A stretch of 5,318 nt of DNA, taken from contig JAEZHL010000242.1 in the NCBI GenBank assembly GCA_023416575.1, positions 1-5,318 of the forward strand. Direction: 5' to 3'. A program made the translations under genes and the position numbers. The DNA is from Pseudomonadota bacterium (lineage in GTDB: Bacteria; Pseudomonadota; Alphaproteobacteria; Rhizobiales; Hyphomicrobiaceae). Under the pieces are notes generated by a model. It searched no databases and was not told the origin of the DNA. It was given only the letters and a program-made list of their open reading frames with translations. Shown here piece by piece: positions 1 to 5,318 of this stretch (positions are counted from its first letter, which is position 1; each line of letters starts with the position of its first letter).

Positions 1-213
1 CGCGCCCCCGCCGCCGAGGGCAATTTGCAACTGACAATGGTCGGGCCCGGCGCCGAGGAGCACCACTGGCGCAGTCTCGCAAATCAGGTCGGCATCGCGA
101 AACGCGTGAGCTGGCGCGGATGGGTAAGCGTCGCGACGCACGTATTTCGTCGGCCTGATGACCAGAGTTCGAGACTCCCCATCCTGTCAATCTTGTCAGT
201 CTGCACCGCCTGA
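1..213 (+). pseudogene. Truncated family 4 glycosyltransferase (3' remnant, runs in from left edge)
   Basis: The frame is open from base 1 to a TGA at 211-213, so the gene enters from outside the window. Residues 9-42 read like the start of the nucleotide-sugar-binding half of GT4 enzymes: a beta strand ending LTMVGPG, then an acidic helix (EEHHWRSLANQ), then VGIAKRVSWRGWV. This corresponds to the usual pattern of VGxGP, helix, LGLxDRVxFxGWV. GT4 proteins normally continue with a helix, a strand ending in PS and an E-x7-E motif. None of that is present; the last 28 residues (from about base 127) resemble nothing I know and end at a stop. The other two plus frames downstream do not restore it either. 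It probably once added a sugar to a surface polysaccharide, in keeping with the sugar transferase next door. Without the C-terminal nucleotide-sugar site it is very unlikely to be active. Family assignment is fairly secure; the pseudogene status is inferred. Confidence 0.66.
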
Positions 214-228
214 GCATTGCGGCGCCGT

Positions 229-918
229 TCAAAACGCGTTTCGGAACGCCTTAGGCAGCGCCGTCAACAGAATGATATAGGAATCGAACCACACCGACCG
301 GTGAGCGATATAGTACAGGTCGTACTCAACCCTCTTTCCAAGAGAAGCGGCATCGGCAATCTGGCCGCGGAAGCCATTTACTTGCGCCCAACCGGTGATG
401 CCCGGCTTCACTGCAAGGCGTAGCGCATAACACTCATGGACCCTAGCAAACTCGAGGTCGTGCGCCACTGCATGCGGCCGCGGGCCAACGAGGGACATCT
501 CTCCACTCAAGACATTCAAAAGCTGCGGCAATTCATCCAAATTCAATCGTCGGAGGATGTGCCCGACTCTGGTTACTCGAGGATCGTGGCGAAACGCCTG
601 AATAATAACGTCGCCATCATCCATCGATGTCATGGTTCGGAATTTCCAAATTCGGAAGTGGCAACCATCCTTGCCCACCCGGCGCTGCCGAAAGAAGGCC
701 GGTCCGTCGGTTTCACTCTTGATGGCTAAGGCAATTATCAACAATAATGGTGCCAGGATGATGAGGCATGCGATCGACAGAGCAATATCCAGCATGCGCC
801 TACAGACATTTTCCCATCTATTTTGATCCGGTTTGATACCGGCTGTTCGGACCTTGGCACCAACGTGAGATCGGCTTTCCAAACTGCTCCATTGATCCCG
901 ACTATCCGTACGGCTCAC
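229..918 (-). CDS. WcaJ-type polyprenyl-phosphate sugar-1-phosphate transferase, catalytic domain only
   Basis: Enzymes of this family move a sugar-1-phosphate from a UDP-sugar onto undecaprenyl phosphate at the inner membrane, the first step of exopolysaccharide or O-antigen units. With the GTG start at 918 (229 aa) there is a short polar N-terminus, one hydrophobic segment at about 43-66 with the Pro (57) typical of the re-entrant helix, then KFRTM (92-96), LDELPQLLN with the catalytic Asp-Glu pair at 128-129, SLVGPRP (142-148), KPGITGWAQVNG (171-182) and a C-terminal EYDLYYI..WFD stretch. The C-terminal half resembles WcaJ more than ExoY, but the four-helix membrane part and Rossmann domain of full-length (about 460 aa) WcaJ enzymes are missing; stand-alone versions of about 220-250 aa are known. 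The frame stays open to a TTG at 1002 (257 aa); the GTG is preferred for its GAGG and for the ExoY-like length. It converges on the glycosyltransferase remnant, 15 bases away. The substrate sugar cannot be read from sequence. Confidence 0.88.
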   Translation of the reverse strand: MSRTDSRDQWSSLESRSHVGAKVRTAGIKPDQNRWENVCRRMLDIALSIACLIILAPLLLIIALAIKSETDGPAFFRQRRVGKDGCHFRIWKFRTMTSMDDGDVIIQAFRHDPRVTRVGHILRRLNLDELPQLLNVLSGEMSLVGPRPHAVAHDLEFARVHECYALRLAVKPGITGWAQVNGFRGQIADAASLGKRVEYDLYYIAHRSVWFDSYIILLTALPKAFRNAF

Positions 919-922
919 TTGA

Positions 923-927
923 CCCTC
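923..927 (-). promoter_or_regulatory. Ribosome binding site supporting the GTG start of the sugar transferase
   Basis: On the minus strand GAGGG stands four bases before the GTG at 918-916 (five if only GAGG pairs). The alternative TTG at 1002 has no comparable purine-rich stretch before it. This decides the start in favour of the 229-residue product. Confidence 0.45.
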
Positions 928-1002
928 ATCGCAATCGAGGAAAGCCCCTGGACAAATCAACCACGAACACTTCAAAGACTGATATGTACCATGGCCGCAC
1001 AA

Positions 1003-1747
1003 CGCAAGCGCATGCTGAACAAAACCTTAATGAGGTTGTGTGTGCAATTCCAATGGAGAGGAATTAAAGACTTAAGAAATTTAATCAGCGCCTTTTCAAC
1101 GCTGTTACACAGCCTCTCATCGCTAATTTCGATATAAGCACCATTGTTTACAATCGGTCGCTTAAACCAGAACTTCTCGGTAATGCTCCTTGACACGAAC
1201 TCGGATTGATCAGACCTGCAAGTCTGGACGCAATCCACCGAGCCGCATGCAAAATTATATAAAAATGAGATCAATTCTTCTGGTGGAATATAACCAGCAA
1301 ACGATGCAATGTGACGGATACGCGACAGGATAGTTTTTCAACGCTCAATTGGATGGCTGTAGGGGGAGTGAGAATACCGCCCCCACAACAACCGCCAGGA
1401 ATTCCCAGGGAGGGGTATCCGAATAACACGTCCGGCAATGAACCGAACATCACGAACGAGATACAGCAACAGAATAAGTGCGAATACCGAGAGTAACGGT
1501 TCAGCCCCACAGAGCGGGGGCCCAAGACGAAAATGTACGAGCATGCTGGCCAAAGCAATTCCGACCAGAGTGACGCGGGTCGAAAATCATTTCCGAAATC
1601 TTGCTCGGCTCATTCCGTCGCGATCTGGTGCAGCGATCGATCATCATTCGAATGTCTACGGGCCTGATATGAGGTTGAGAACGTCATTCCGCAAAGCGTC
1701 ATGCCACCCCACATCGACCGGGCGATCCTGATCGCTACCAGCACCCC
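1003..1747. other. Gene-poor tract, AT-rich in its first part
   Basis: No reading frame here looks like a known protein. By hand count, 1021-1320 is about 41% GC, against 60-68% in sampled lines of the glutamate dehydrogenase and permease genes. Two minus-strand frames (972-1274 and 1271-1558) begin with TTG, lack a good ribosome binding site and have no recognisable motifs. Small inverted repeats occur (ATTGT-TT-ACAAT at 1143-1154; AATTCC and GGAATT at 1046-1065; GCGATC-CT-GATCGC at 1722-1735), but none has the context to be named. The promoter of the sugar transferase presumably lies here, yet no well-spaced -35/-10 pair is visible. The tract may be decayed or acquired DNA. Confidence 0.5.
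1338..1586 (-). pseudogene. Possible remnant of a membrane-protein gene
   Basis: Between stop codons this minus-strand frame encodes two hydrophobic stretches: TRVTLVGIALASMLVHF near its start, and about 30 residues later PLLSVFALILLLYLVRD, followed by a basic segment. That looks like consecutive membrane helices of a polytopic protein such as a polysaccharide polymerase or flippase. There is no convincing start codon (only a TTG at 1553) and no ribosome binding site, and the frame closes after about 80 codons, so any gene is broken. No family is recognised, and chance hydrophobicity in non-coding DNA is a real alternative. Confidence 0.17.
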
Positions 1748-1798
1748 AGCTGTCCGCGCCGGATCGACTCTGGCGTCTGATCCGGCGCGAGGACAGCT
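1748..1798 (-). terminator. Long GC-rich hairpin after gdhA
   Basis: The arms are 1748-1765 (AGCTGTCCGCGCCGGATC) and 1779-1798. They pair over 18 base pairs, interrupted only by a two-base bulge (GA at 1789-1790), around a 13-base loop. The hairpin starts seven bases after the gdhA stop codon. No run of T follows on the minus strand, so it is not a textbook intrinsic terminator; it may end transcription weakly or protect the 3' end of the mRNA. Its position directly after the gene supports a 3'-end role. Confidence 0.62.
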
Positions 1799-1804
1799 TC
1801 GGTC

Positions 1805-3154
1805 CTAGATCACTCCCAGTGCGCGCATGGCCTCGGCCACTCGGATGAAGCCGGCGATGTTCGCTCCCGCAACGTAGTTGCCGGGCATGCCGTACTCCTC
1901 CGCAGTGCTGGCGCAGCGGTCGTGAATTGACCGCATGATTTCGGCCAGCTTCTCTTCGGTCTCCTCGAAAGTCCAAGAATCGCGCGAAGCATTCTGCTGC
2001 ATCTCGAGCGCACTGGTGGCCACGCCGCCGGCATTGGTCGCCTTGCCCGGCCCGAAGAGGATGTTGGCTTCGGTGAAAATGCGAACCGCATCCGGTGTGC
2101 ACGGCATGTTGGCGCCCTCACCGACCGCGATGACACCATTCTGCACCAGTTTACGCGCATCGCCGCCATTGAGCTCGTTCTGGGTCGCGCACGGCATCGC
2201 GATATCGCACGAAACATCCCAGATACGGCCCTTGGGAATGTAATCGGCACTGCTTTTGCGCAGGCGGGCGTAATCCGAGATTCGATCGCGCCGGACCTCC
2301 TTGACCTCCTTCAACAGGTCCAGGTCGATGCCGGATTCCTCGATGATGTACCCATCCGAATCCGAGCAGGCGATGACGCGGCCGCCGAGCTCCACGATCT
2401 TCTCGATCGTGTAGATGGCAACATTTCCGGACCCGGAGACGACGACCCGCTTGCCGTCGAAGTCCTCGCCGCGGGTCTTCAGCATCTCCTCGACGAAGAA
2501 CACGGCGCCATAGCCGGTCGCTTCCCGGCGGACGGTCGATCCGCCCCAGGTGAGACCCTTGCCCGTCAGCACGCCGGACTCGTACCGGTTGGTGATGCGC
2601 TTGTACTGGCCGAACATGTAGCCGATCTCGCGCTGCCCCACCCCGATGTCGCCGGCCGGAACGTCGGTGTATTCGCCGATGTGCCGGTAGAGCTCCGTCA
2701 TGTAGGACTGGCAGAAGCGCATCACCTCCATGTCGGAGCGCCCCTTCGGATCGAAATCCGAGCCGCCCTTGCCGCCACCGATCGGCATGCCCGTCAGCGC
2801 GTGCTTGAAGGTCTGCTCGCAGCCGAGGACCTTGATGATGCCGAGGTTGACGCTCGGATGGAAACGCAGGCCGCCCTTGTAGGGGCCGAGCGCCGAGTTG
2901 AAACCAACGCGAAACCCGCGATTGATCTGCACCTGACCCTTGTCGTCGATCCAAGGGATGCGGAAAATGATCTGCCGCTCGGGCTCGCAGATCCGCTCGA
3001 TCAACGCCCCTTCGGCGTAGTCGGGGTGCTTGGCGATGACGCGGCCGATGCTGTCCAGGACCTCGCGCACGGCCTGATGGAATTCAACCTCTCCGGCGTT
3101 GCGGCGCAGAACATCTGAGAAAATCGGTTCAAGCTTTTCGTCCAAAGGAGACAC
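1805..3154 (-). CDS. gdhA: Glutamate dehydrogenase, NADP-type hexameric class
   Basis: This cytoplasmic enzyme reversibly aminates 2-oxoglutarate to glutamate, here probably with NADPH, and so assimilates ammonium. From the GTG at 3154 the product is 449 aa, close to E. coli GdhA (447). The substrate domain holds YKGGLRFHPSVN with Lys93, then Lys117, GGGKGGSDFDPKG with Lys129, and PAGDIGVG with Asp169. These fit the known lysines and catalytic Asp of the family (Clostridium symbiosum 89, 113, 125, 165) with a constant offset of four. The nucleotide domain has GSGNVA (241-246) and ACSDSDG, with Asp266 after the second strand, like E. coli GdhA; NADP preference is inferred from that. PCATQNEL, GANMP, ATNAGGVATSALEMQQN and a C-terminal GANIAGF are intact. 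The frame extends upstream to GTG codons at 3187 and 3199, but those lack a ribosome binding site and add residues not matched in E. coli. A hairpin follows the gene and a structured 254-base spacer precedes it, suggesting a single-gene unit. Confidence 0.97.
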   Translation of the reverse strand: MSPLDEKLEPIFSDVLRRNAGEVEFHQAVREVLDSIGRVIAKHPDYAEGALIERICEPERQIIFRIPWIDDKGQVQINRGFRVGFNSALGPYKGGLRFHPSVNLGIIKVLGCEQTFKHALTGMPIGGGKGGSDFDPKGRSDMEVMRFCQSYMTELYRHIGEYTDVPAGDIGVGQREIGYMFGQYKRITNRYESGVLTGKGLTWGGSTVRREATGYGAVFFVEEMLKTRGEDFDGKRVVVSGSGNVAIYTIEKIVELGGRVIACSDSDGYIIEESGIDLDLLKEVKEVRRDRISDYARLRKSSADYIPKGRIWDVSCDIAMPCATQNELNGGDARKLVQNGVIAVGEGANMPCTPDAVRIFTEANILFGPGKATNAGGVATSALEMQQNASRDSWTFEETEEKLAEIMRSIHDRCASTAEEYGMPGNYVAGANIAGFIRVAEAMRALGVI

Positions 3155-3162
3155 CGTTGCTG

Positions 3163-3167
3163 ACCTC
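3163..3167 (-). promoter_or_regulatory. Ribosome binding site deciding the gdhA start
   Basis: GAGGT on the minus strand ends eight bases before the GTG at 3154-3152. The upstream GTG at 3199 is preceded only by GCGGTTGCGGC and the one at 3187 by a weak GGA, so this site favours the 449-residue protein. Confidence 0.5.
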
Positions 3168-3257
3168 GATGAATTAGTGTTCGGCACTGTAGATTCCACG
3201 CCGCAACCGCGTATTGGGCCCGCGCTACAATTTTGCAGTGTGAAGGTCCCCCAGTTC

Positions 3258-3288
3258 GGCCCCGGAGCCTCTCATGGCACGCGGGGCC
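3258..3288 (-). promoter_or_regulatory. GC-rich hairpin in the spacer upstream of gdhA
   Basis: Seven-base perfect arms GGCCCCG (3258-3264) and CGGGGCC (3282-3288) enclose a further three-base stem (GCC 3267-3269 with GGC 3276-3278). It lies 104-134 bases before the chosen gdhA start and about 120 bases after the permease stop. It could be a leader structure of the gdhA mRNA or part of the 3' end of the permease transcript. No T run follows, and no ligand-binding RNA class is recognised. Confidence 0.33.
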
Positions 3289-3324
3289 TCCCTCCCAATA
3301 CCTAACGGTCAATTTTTGGGCAAG

Positions 3325-3402
3325 GCGCTCATAAGCGCACCACGGCGTCGATTTCAGGCGCCGCGGTGGTTGGTCGAGCAGGCAGGCGGCGGGGCGCCCG
3401 CC
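3325..3402 (-). terminator. Cluster of three hairpins after the permease genes
   Basis: Reading away from the permease stop there are three stem-loops. The first is 3388-3402 (GGCGGG, loop GCG, CCCGCC), beginning seven bases after the stop codon. The second is 3339-3370 (ACCAC+GGCG against CGCC+GTGGT, with a three-base bulge). The third is 3325-3338 (GCGCT, loop CATA, AGCGC). None is followed by a good T run on the minus strand. Together they probably mark the 3' end of the permease transcript, by termination or mRNA protection; the exact role is inferred. Confidence 0.38.
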
Positions 3403-3408
3403 CGCAGC

Positions 3409-4308
3409 TCAGATCTTGATTTTCGGATCGAGCCAGTCTCTCAGAGAGTCGCCGAACAGATTGAAGGCGAACACGGCGAAACTGATCGCCAAGCCAGGGA
3501 AGATGATCATCCACGGCGCCTGCTGATAGAACTCCTGCGACGAGCCCGAGAGCATCAGGCCCCAGGCGGCCGTCGGCTCAGTCACGCCGAGGCCGAGGAA
3601 TGACAGCGAGGCCTCGAGCAGGATCGCCTGGGCGATGAAGGCCGTGAACATGATCAGGAACGGCGCCACCACGTTCGGCGTGATGTGCCGGAAAATGATG
3701 CGGGTGTGGCTGAAGCCCGCCGCGCGCGCGGCATCGATGTAGGGCATCTCGCGGATGGCCAGCGCCGATGAGCGCACCACACGCGCCACTTTCGGGATCA
3801 TGGGGATGGCGATGGCGATGATGAGGTTGAGGTCGATGCCGCCGATCGGCCACTTGCCGAGCACGGCCACCACGGCAAGCGCCAGCACGATGATCGGGAA
3901 TGACAGCAGGATGTCCATCAGGCGCTGGATCAGCATGTCAATCCGGCCGCCAAAGTAGGCCGAAACGACGCCGATCACTGCCCCGATCCCGGAACCCAGC
4001 ATTGAGGACAGGAAGCCGACCGCCAGAGCGGTGCGGGCGCCATAGATGATGCGCGAGAACACATCCCGCCCGAAGGCGTCCGTCCCCATGAGGTGCTCCC
4101 AGGACGGCGGCGCGAGCATGGCACCGTAGTCGAGCGCCAGCGGATCGTAAGGCGCAACGTACTCGGCAAAGAGGCCGGCGATGAACAAGGCGATGATGAA
4201 CACCAGCCCGGCCGCGCCGAGCGGCTGCGTCACGGCGAACTGGAGAATGGGGTGCCGCCGCTTCGGCACCTTGTAGGTGATTTTCGGCGTATCCTGCGCA
4301 ATCGCCAT
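3409..4308 (-). CDS. ABC importer permease, DppC/OppC family (peptide/opine/nickel type)
   Basis: This is one half of the inner-membrane channel of a binding-protein-dependent importer for peptides or similar small solutes. The 299-aa product has the layout of DppC: a cytoplasmic basic N-terminus, a first membrane helix at about 29-50 followed by APYDPLALD, and the signature GTDAFGRDVFSRIIYGAR (75-92). The helical permease core then starts near 95. The ATPase-contacting EAA loop is at about 188-211 (EMPYIDAARAAGFSHTRIIF...), and the family hallmark LLEASLSFLGLGV (230-242) is followed by AAWGLML. It ends in GDSLRDWLDPKIKI, a typical C-terminus, so it is full length. The ATG at 4308 is chosen because it sits one base after the stop of the upstream permease (TGA-C-ATG). 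A longer frame from 4389 would overlap that gene and add a non-homologous serine-rich stretch. No strong ribosome binding site is seen, so translation is probably coupled. The solute cannot be told from a permease. Confidence 0.95.
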   Translation of the reverse strand: MAIAQDTPKITYKVPKRRHPILQFAVTQPLGAAGLVFIIALFIAGLFAEYVAPYDPLALDYGAMLAPPSWEHLMGTDAFGRDVFSRIIYGARTALAVGFLSSMLGSGIGAVIGVVSAYFGGRIDMLIQRLMDILLSFPIIVLALAVVAVLGKWPIGGIDLNLIIAIAIPMIPKVARVVRSSALAIREMPYIDAARAAGFSHTRIIFRHITPNVVAPFLIMFTAFIAQAILLEASLSFLGLGVTEPTAAWGLMLSGSSQEFYQQAPWMIIFPGLAISFAVFAFNLFGDSLRDWLDPKIKI

Positions 4309-4309
4309 G

Positions 4310-5263
4310 TCAACGATACCGGATGCGTGGATCGAGCGCCGCGTAGAGCAGATCGACCACGAAATTGACGAGGATGAAGAACGCAGCAACGAGCATCACC
4401 AGGGCCTGCACCATGGTGTAATCAGCCCGCGTCACGGTCTCGACGAACAGCTTGCCGATGCCGTTCAGGTTGAACACCTGCTCCGTCACGACCAGGCCAC
4501 CGATCAGGAATGCGAACTCGAGACCAATTACTGTGACCACGGGCAGCATGGCGTTGCGCATGGCATGGCGGGCCACTACGAGGCGCTCGAACACACCCTT
4601 GGCCCGCGCCGTGCGGATGTAGTCCTCCTGCAACACCTCGACGATGGTCGATCGCGTCATGCGCGTCGCGACCGCGGAGTATCGGTAGCCGACGGCCAGC
4701 GCCGGCCAGATGAGCTGCGAGAGATTATGCCACGGATCGACGTAGATGGGCGTGAACGTCAGTGGCGGAATCCAATTGAAGACGATCAAGAGCGACATGA
4801 TCATCAACATGCCGAGCCAGAAGGACGGCACCGCCAGACCCGCGATCGCGAATACCTGGATGGTGCGATCGATCCACGAATCCTTGAACAACGCCGCGAT
4901 GGTGCCGAGCGGGATTGCGATAAACGTCGCCAGGATCGTTGCCATGATGGCGACCTGAAATGAGAGCTCGAGCCGGCTCGCAATCTCATCCCAAACGGGC
5001 CGGCCGGTCCACATGGAGACACCGAAATCGCCGACCATGAGGCCGGTGATCCAGTCGTAGAACTGCTGCCAGAGGGGTTTGTCGAGGCCGAGGCGGGCAC
5101 GCTCCATCGCCAGGACCTCGGAGCTGACCTGCCCGCCATCCATGCGGAAACGCAGCTCGACGATGTCTCCCGGCATCAGGCGCAAGAGCAGGAACACGAG
5201 CACGGCGACCCCGAGCAGCGTCGGGATCATCAGCAGAATACGATTGAAGATGTAACGCAGCAT
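4310..5263 (-). CDS. ABC importer permease, DppB/OppB family (peptide/opine/nickel type)
   Basis: Partner permease forming the other half of the channel with the DppC-like protein. The 317-aa product begins MLRYIFNRILLMIPTLLGVA, the usual DppB opening with a first membrane helix at about 9-29 followed by LRLMPGD. A periplasmic region of about 65 residues carries the conserved LGLDKPLWQQFYDW (58-71) and GDFGVSMWTGRPV (78-90). Membrane helices follow at roughly 99-122 and 135-162, then WPALAVG. The EAA loop is EDYIRTARAKG (213-223) with RNAMLPV after it, then a helix near 242-262, and VTEQVFNLNGIGKL and the last helix at about 284-308. It ends DPRIRYR, a standard C-terminus. Length and motifs are complete. 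The ATG at 5263 is the only start that gives the family N-terminus, although no clear ribosome binding site precedes it. As first of the pair, it would normally follow a substrate-binding protein gene, expected beyond the right edge. Confidence 0.95.
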   Translation of the reverse strand: MLRYIFNRILLMIPTLLGVAVLVFLLLRLMPGDIVELRFRMDGGQVSSEVLAMERARLGLDKPLWQQFYDWITGLMVGDFGVSMWTGRPVWDEIASRLELSFQVAIMATILATFIAIPLGTIAALFKDSWIDRTIQVFAIAGLAVPSFWLGMLMIMSLLIVFNWIPPLTFTPIYVDPWHNLSQLIWPALAVGYRYSAVATRMTRSTIVEVLQEDYIRTARAKGVFERLVVARHAMRNAMLPVVTVIGLEFAFLIGGLVVTEQVFNLNGIGKLFVETVTRADYTMVQALVMLVAAFFILVNFVVDLLYAALDPRIRYR

Positions 5264-5318
5264 CGCGTGGCGGATCGGTCCCTGCAGAGATGTTGTTCAG
5301 CCCTGGGAAGGGTGGCCC
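5264..5318. other. Short stretch upstream of the permease pair, no gene assigned
   Basis: Fifty-five bases to the right edge. One minus-strand frame reaches a TGA at 5297-5295 and could be the tail of a preceding gene, but too few codons are visible to tell. No promoter is evident. Confidence 0.3.

Noticed and set aside
1190..1195. Plus-strand TTGACA resembling a -35 box
   Set aside because: No -10-like sequence at the right distance and no plus-strand gene downstream.
1254..1259. Perfect minus-strand TATAAT that could be a -10 box for the sugar transferase
   Set aside because: No -35-like sequence at 16-18 bases; the nearest TTGATC is only nine bases upstream, and the site is about 340 bases from the gene in an AT-rich stretch where such matches arise by chance.
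972..1274. Minus-strand 100-codon frame upstream of the sugar transferase
   Set aside because: TTG start, only a weak GAAGAA before it, no recognised domain, and it does not resemble the missing N-terminal domain of WcaJ enzymes.
1645..1654. Ten-base palindrome CATTCGAATG
   Set aside because: Several palindromes of this size are expected by chance in a window this long; no paired site or adjoining gene start.
1003..1747. tRNA, CRISPR array or insertion sequence in the gene-poor tract
   Set aside because: No tRNA-like T-arm, no regularly spaced repeats, no transposase motifs and no matched terminal inverted repeats were seen.
2151..2954. Minus-strand 267-codon frame inside gdhA
   Set aside because: Arg- and Ala-rich shadow in another frame of a clearly real gene; no motif.
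2681..3118. Plus-strand 145-codon frame opposite gdhA
   Set aside because: Antisense shadow of gdhA with low-complexity acidic and basic content; no family resemblance.
4309..4389. 27-codon N-terminal extension of the DppC-like permease
   Set aside because: It would overlap the end of the DppB-like gene and is serine-rich without family resemblance; the ATG at 4308 fits the tight TGA-C-ATG junction.
4277..4963. Plus-strand open frame of 228 codons opposite the permease genes
   Set aside because: It is very rich in His, Asp, Glu and Arg, the usual mirror image of a hydrophobic membrane protein in GC-rich DNA, and covers two well-supported genes.

Overview
The window looks like chromosome of a moderately GC-rich alphaproteobacterium, possibly of the rhizobial group. 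This rests on protein flavour and base composition (about 60-68% GC in sampled lines of the metabolic and transport genes) and is inference. All three intact housekeeping-type genes and one polysaccharide gene lie on the minus strand.

Left part (1-1747): a damaged surface-polysaccharide region. Bases 1-126 encode, on the plus strand, a piece of a family 4 glycosyltransferase (GT4) that abruptly loses resemblance to the family and runs to a stop at 213. Fifteen bases further on, a convergent minus-strand gene encodes a WcaJ-type sugar-phosphate transferase reduced to its catalytic half (about 229 aa, probable GTG start). Beyond it, roughly 0.8 kb holds no recognisable gene. Its first 300 bases are only about 41% GC, and further on there is a possible scrap of a membrane-protein reading frame.

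Middle (1748-3154): a complete glutamate dehydrogenase gene of the NADP-type hexameric class (gdhA) with all expected active-site residues. It is followed by the strongest hairpin in the window. Its start is best placed at an internal GTG preceded by GAGG.

Right part (3155-5318): a 254-base spacer rich in GC hairpins separates gdhA from two permease genes of a peptide/opine/nickel-type ABC importer. They are arranged DppB-like then DppC-like, with one base between stop and start. The ATPases do not follow the pair. The substrate-binding protein and ATPases, if present, should lie upstream, beyond the right edge.

Permease genes and gdhA share a direction, so import of amino-nitrogen compounds feeding glutamate metabolism is conceivable, but the hairpin-rich spacer argues for separate units. 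I see no convincing new biological system. The most noteworthy points are the broken glycosyltransferase, the catalytic-domain-only sugar transferase beside an AT-rich gene-poor tract, and the structured leader of gdhA.
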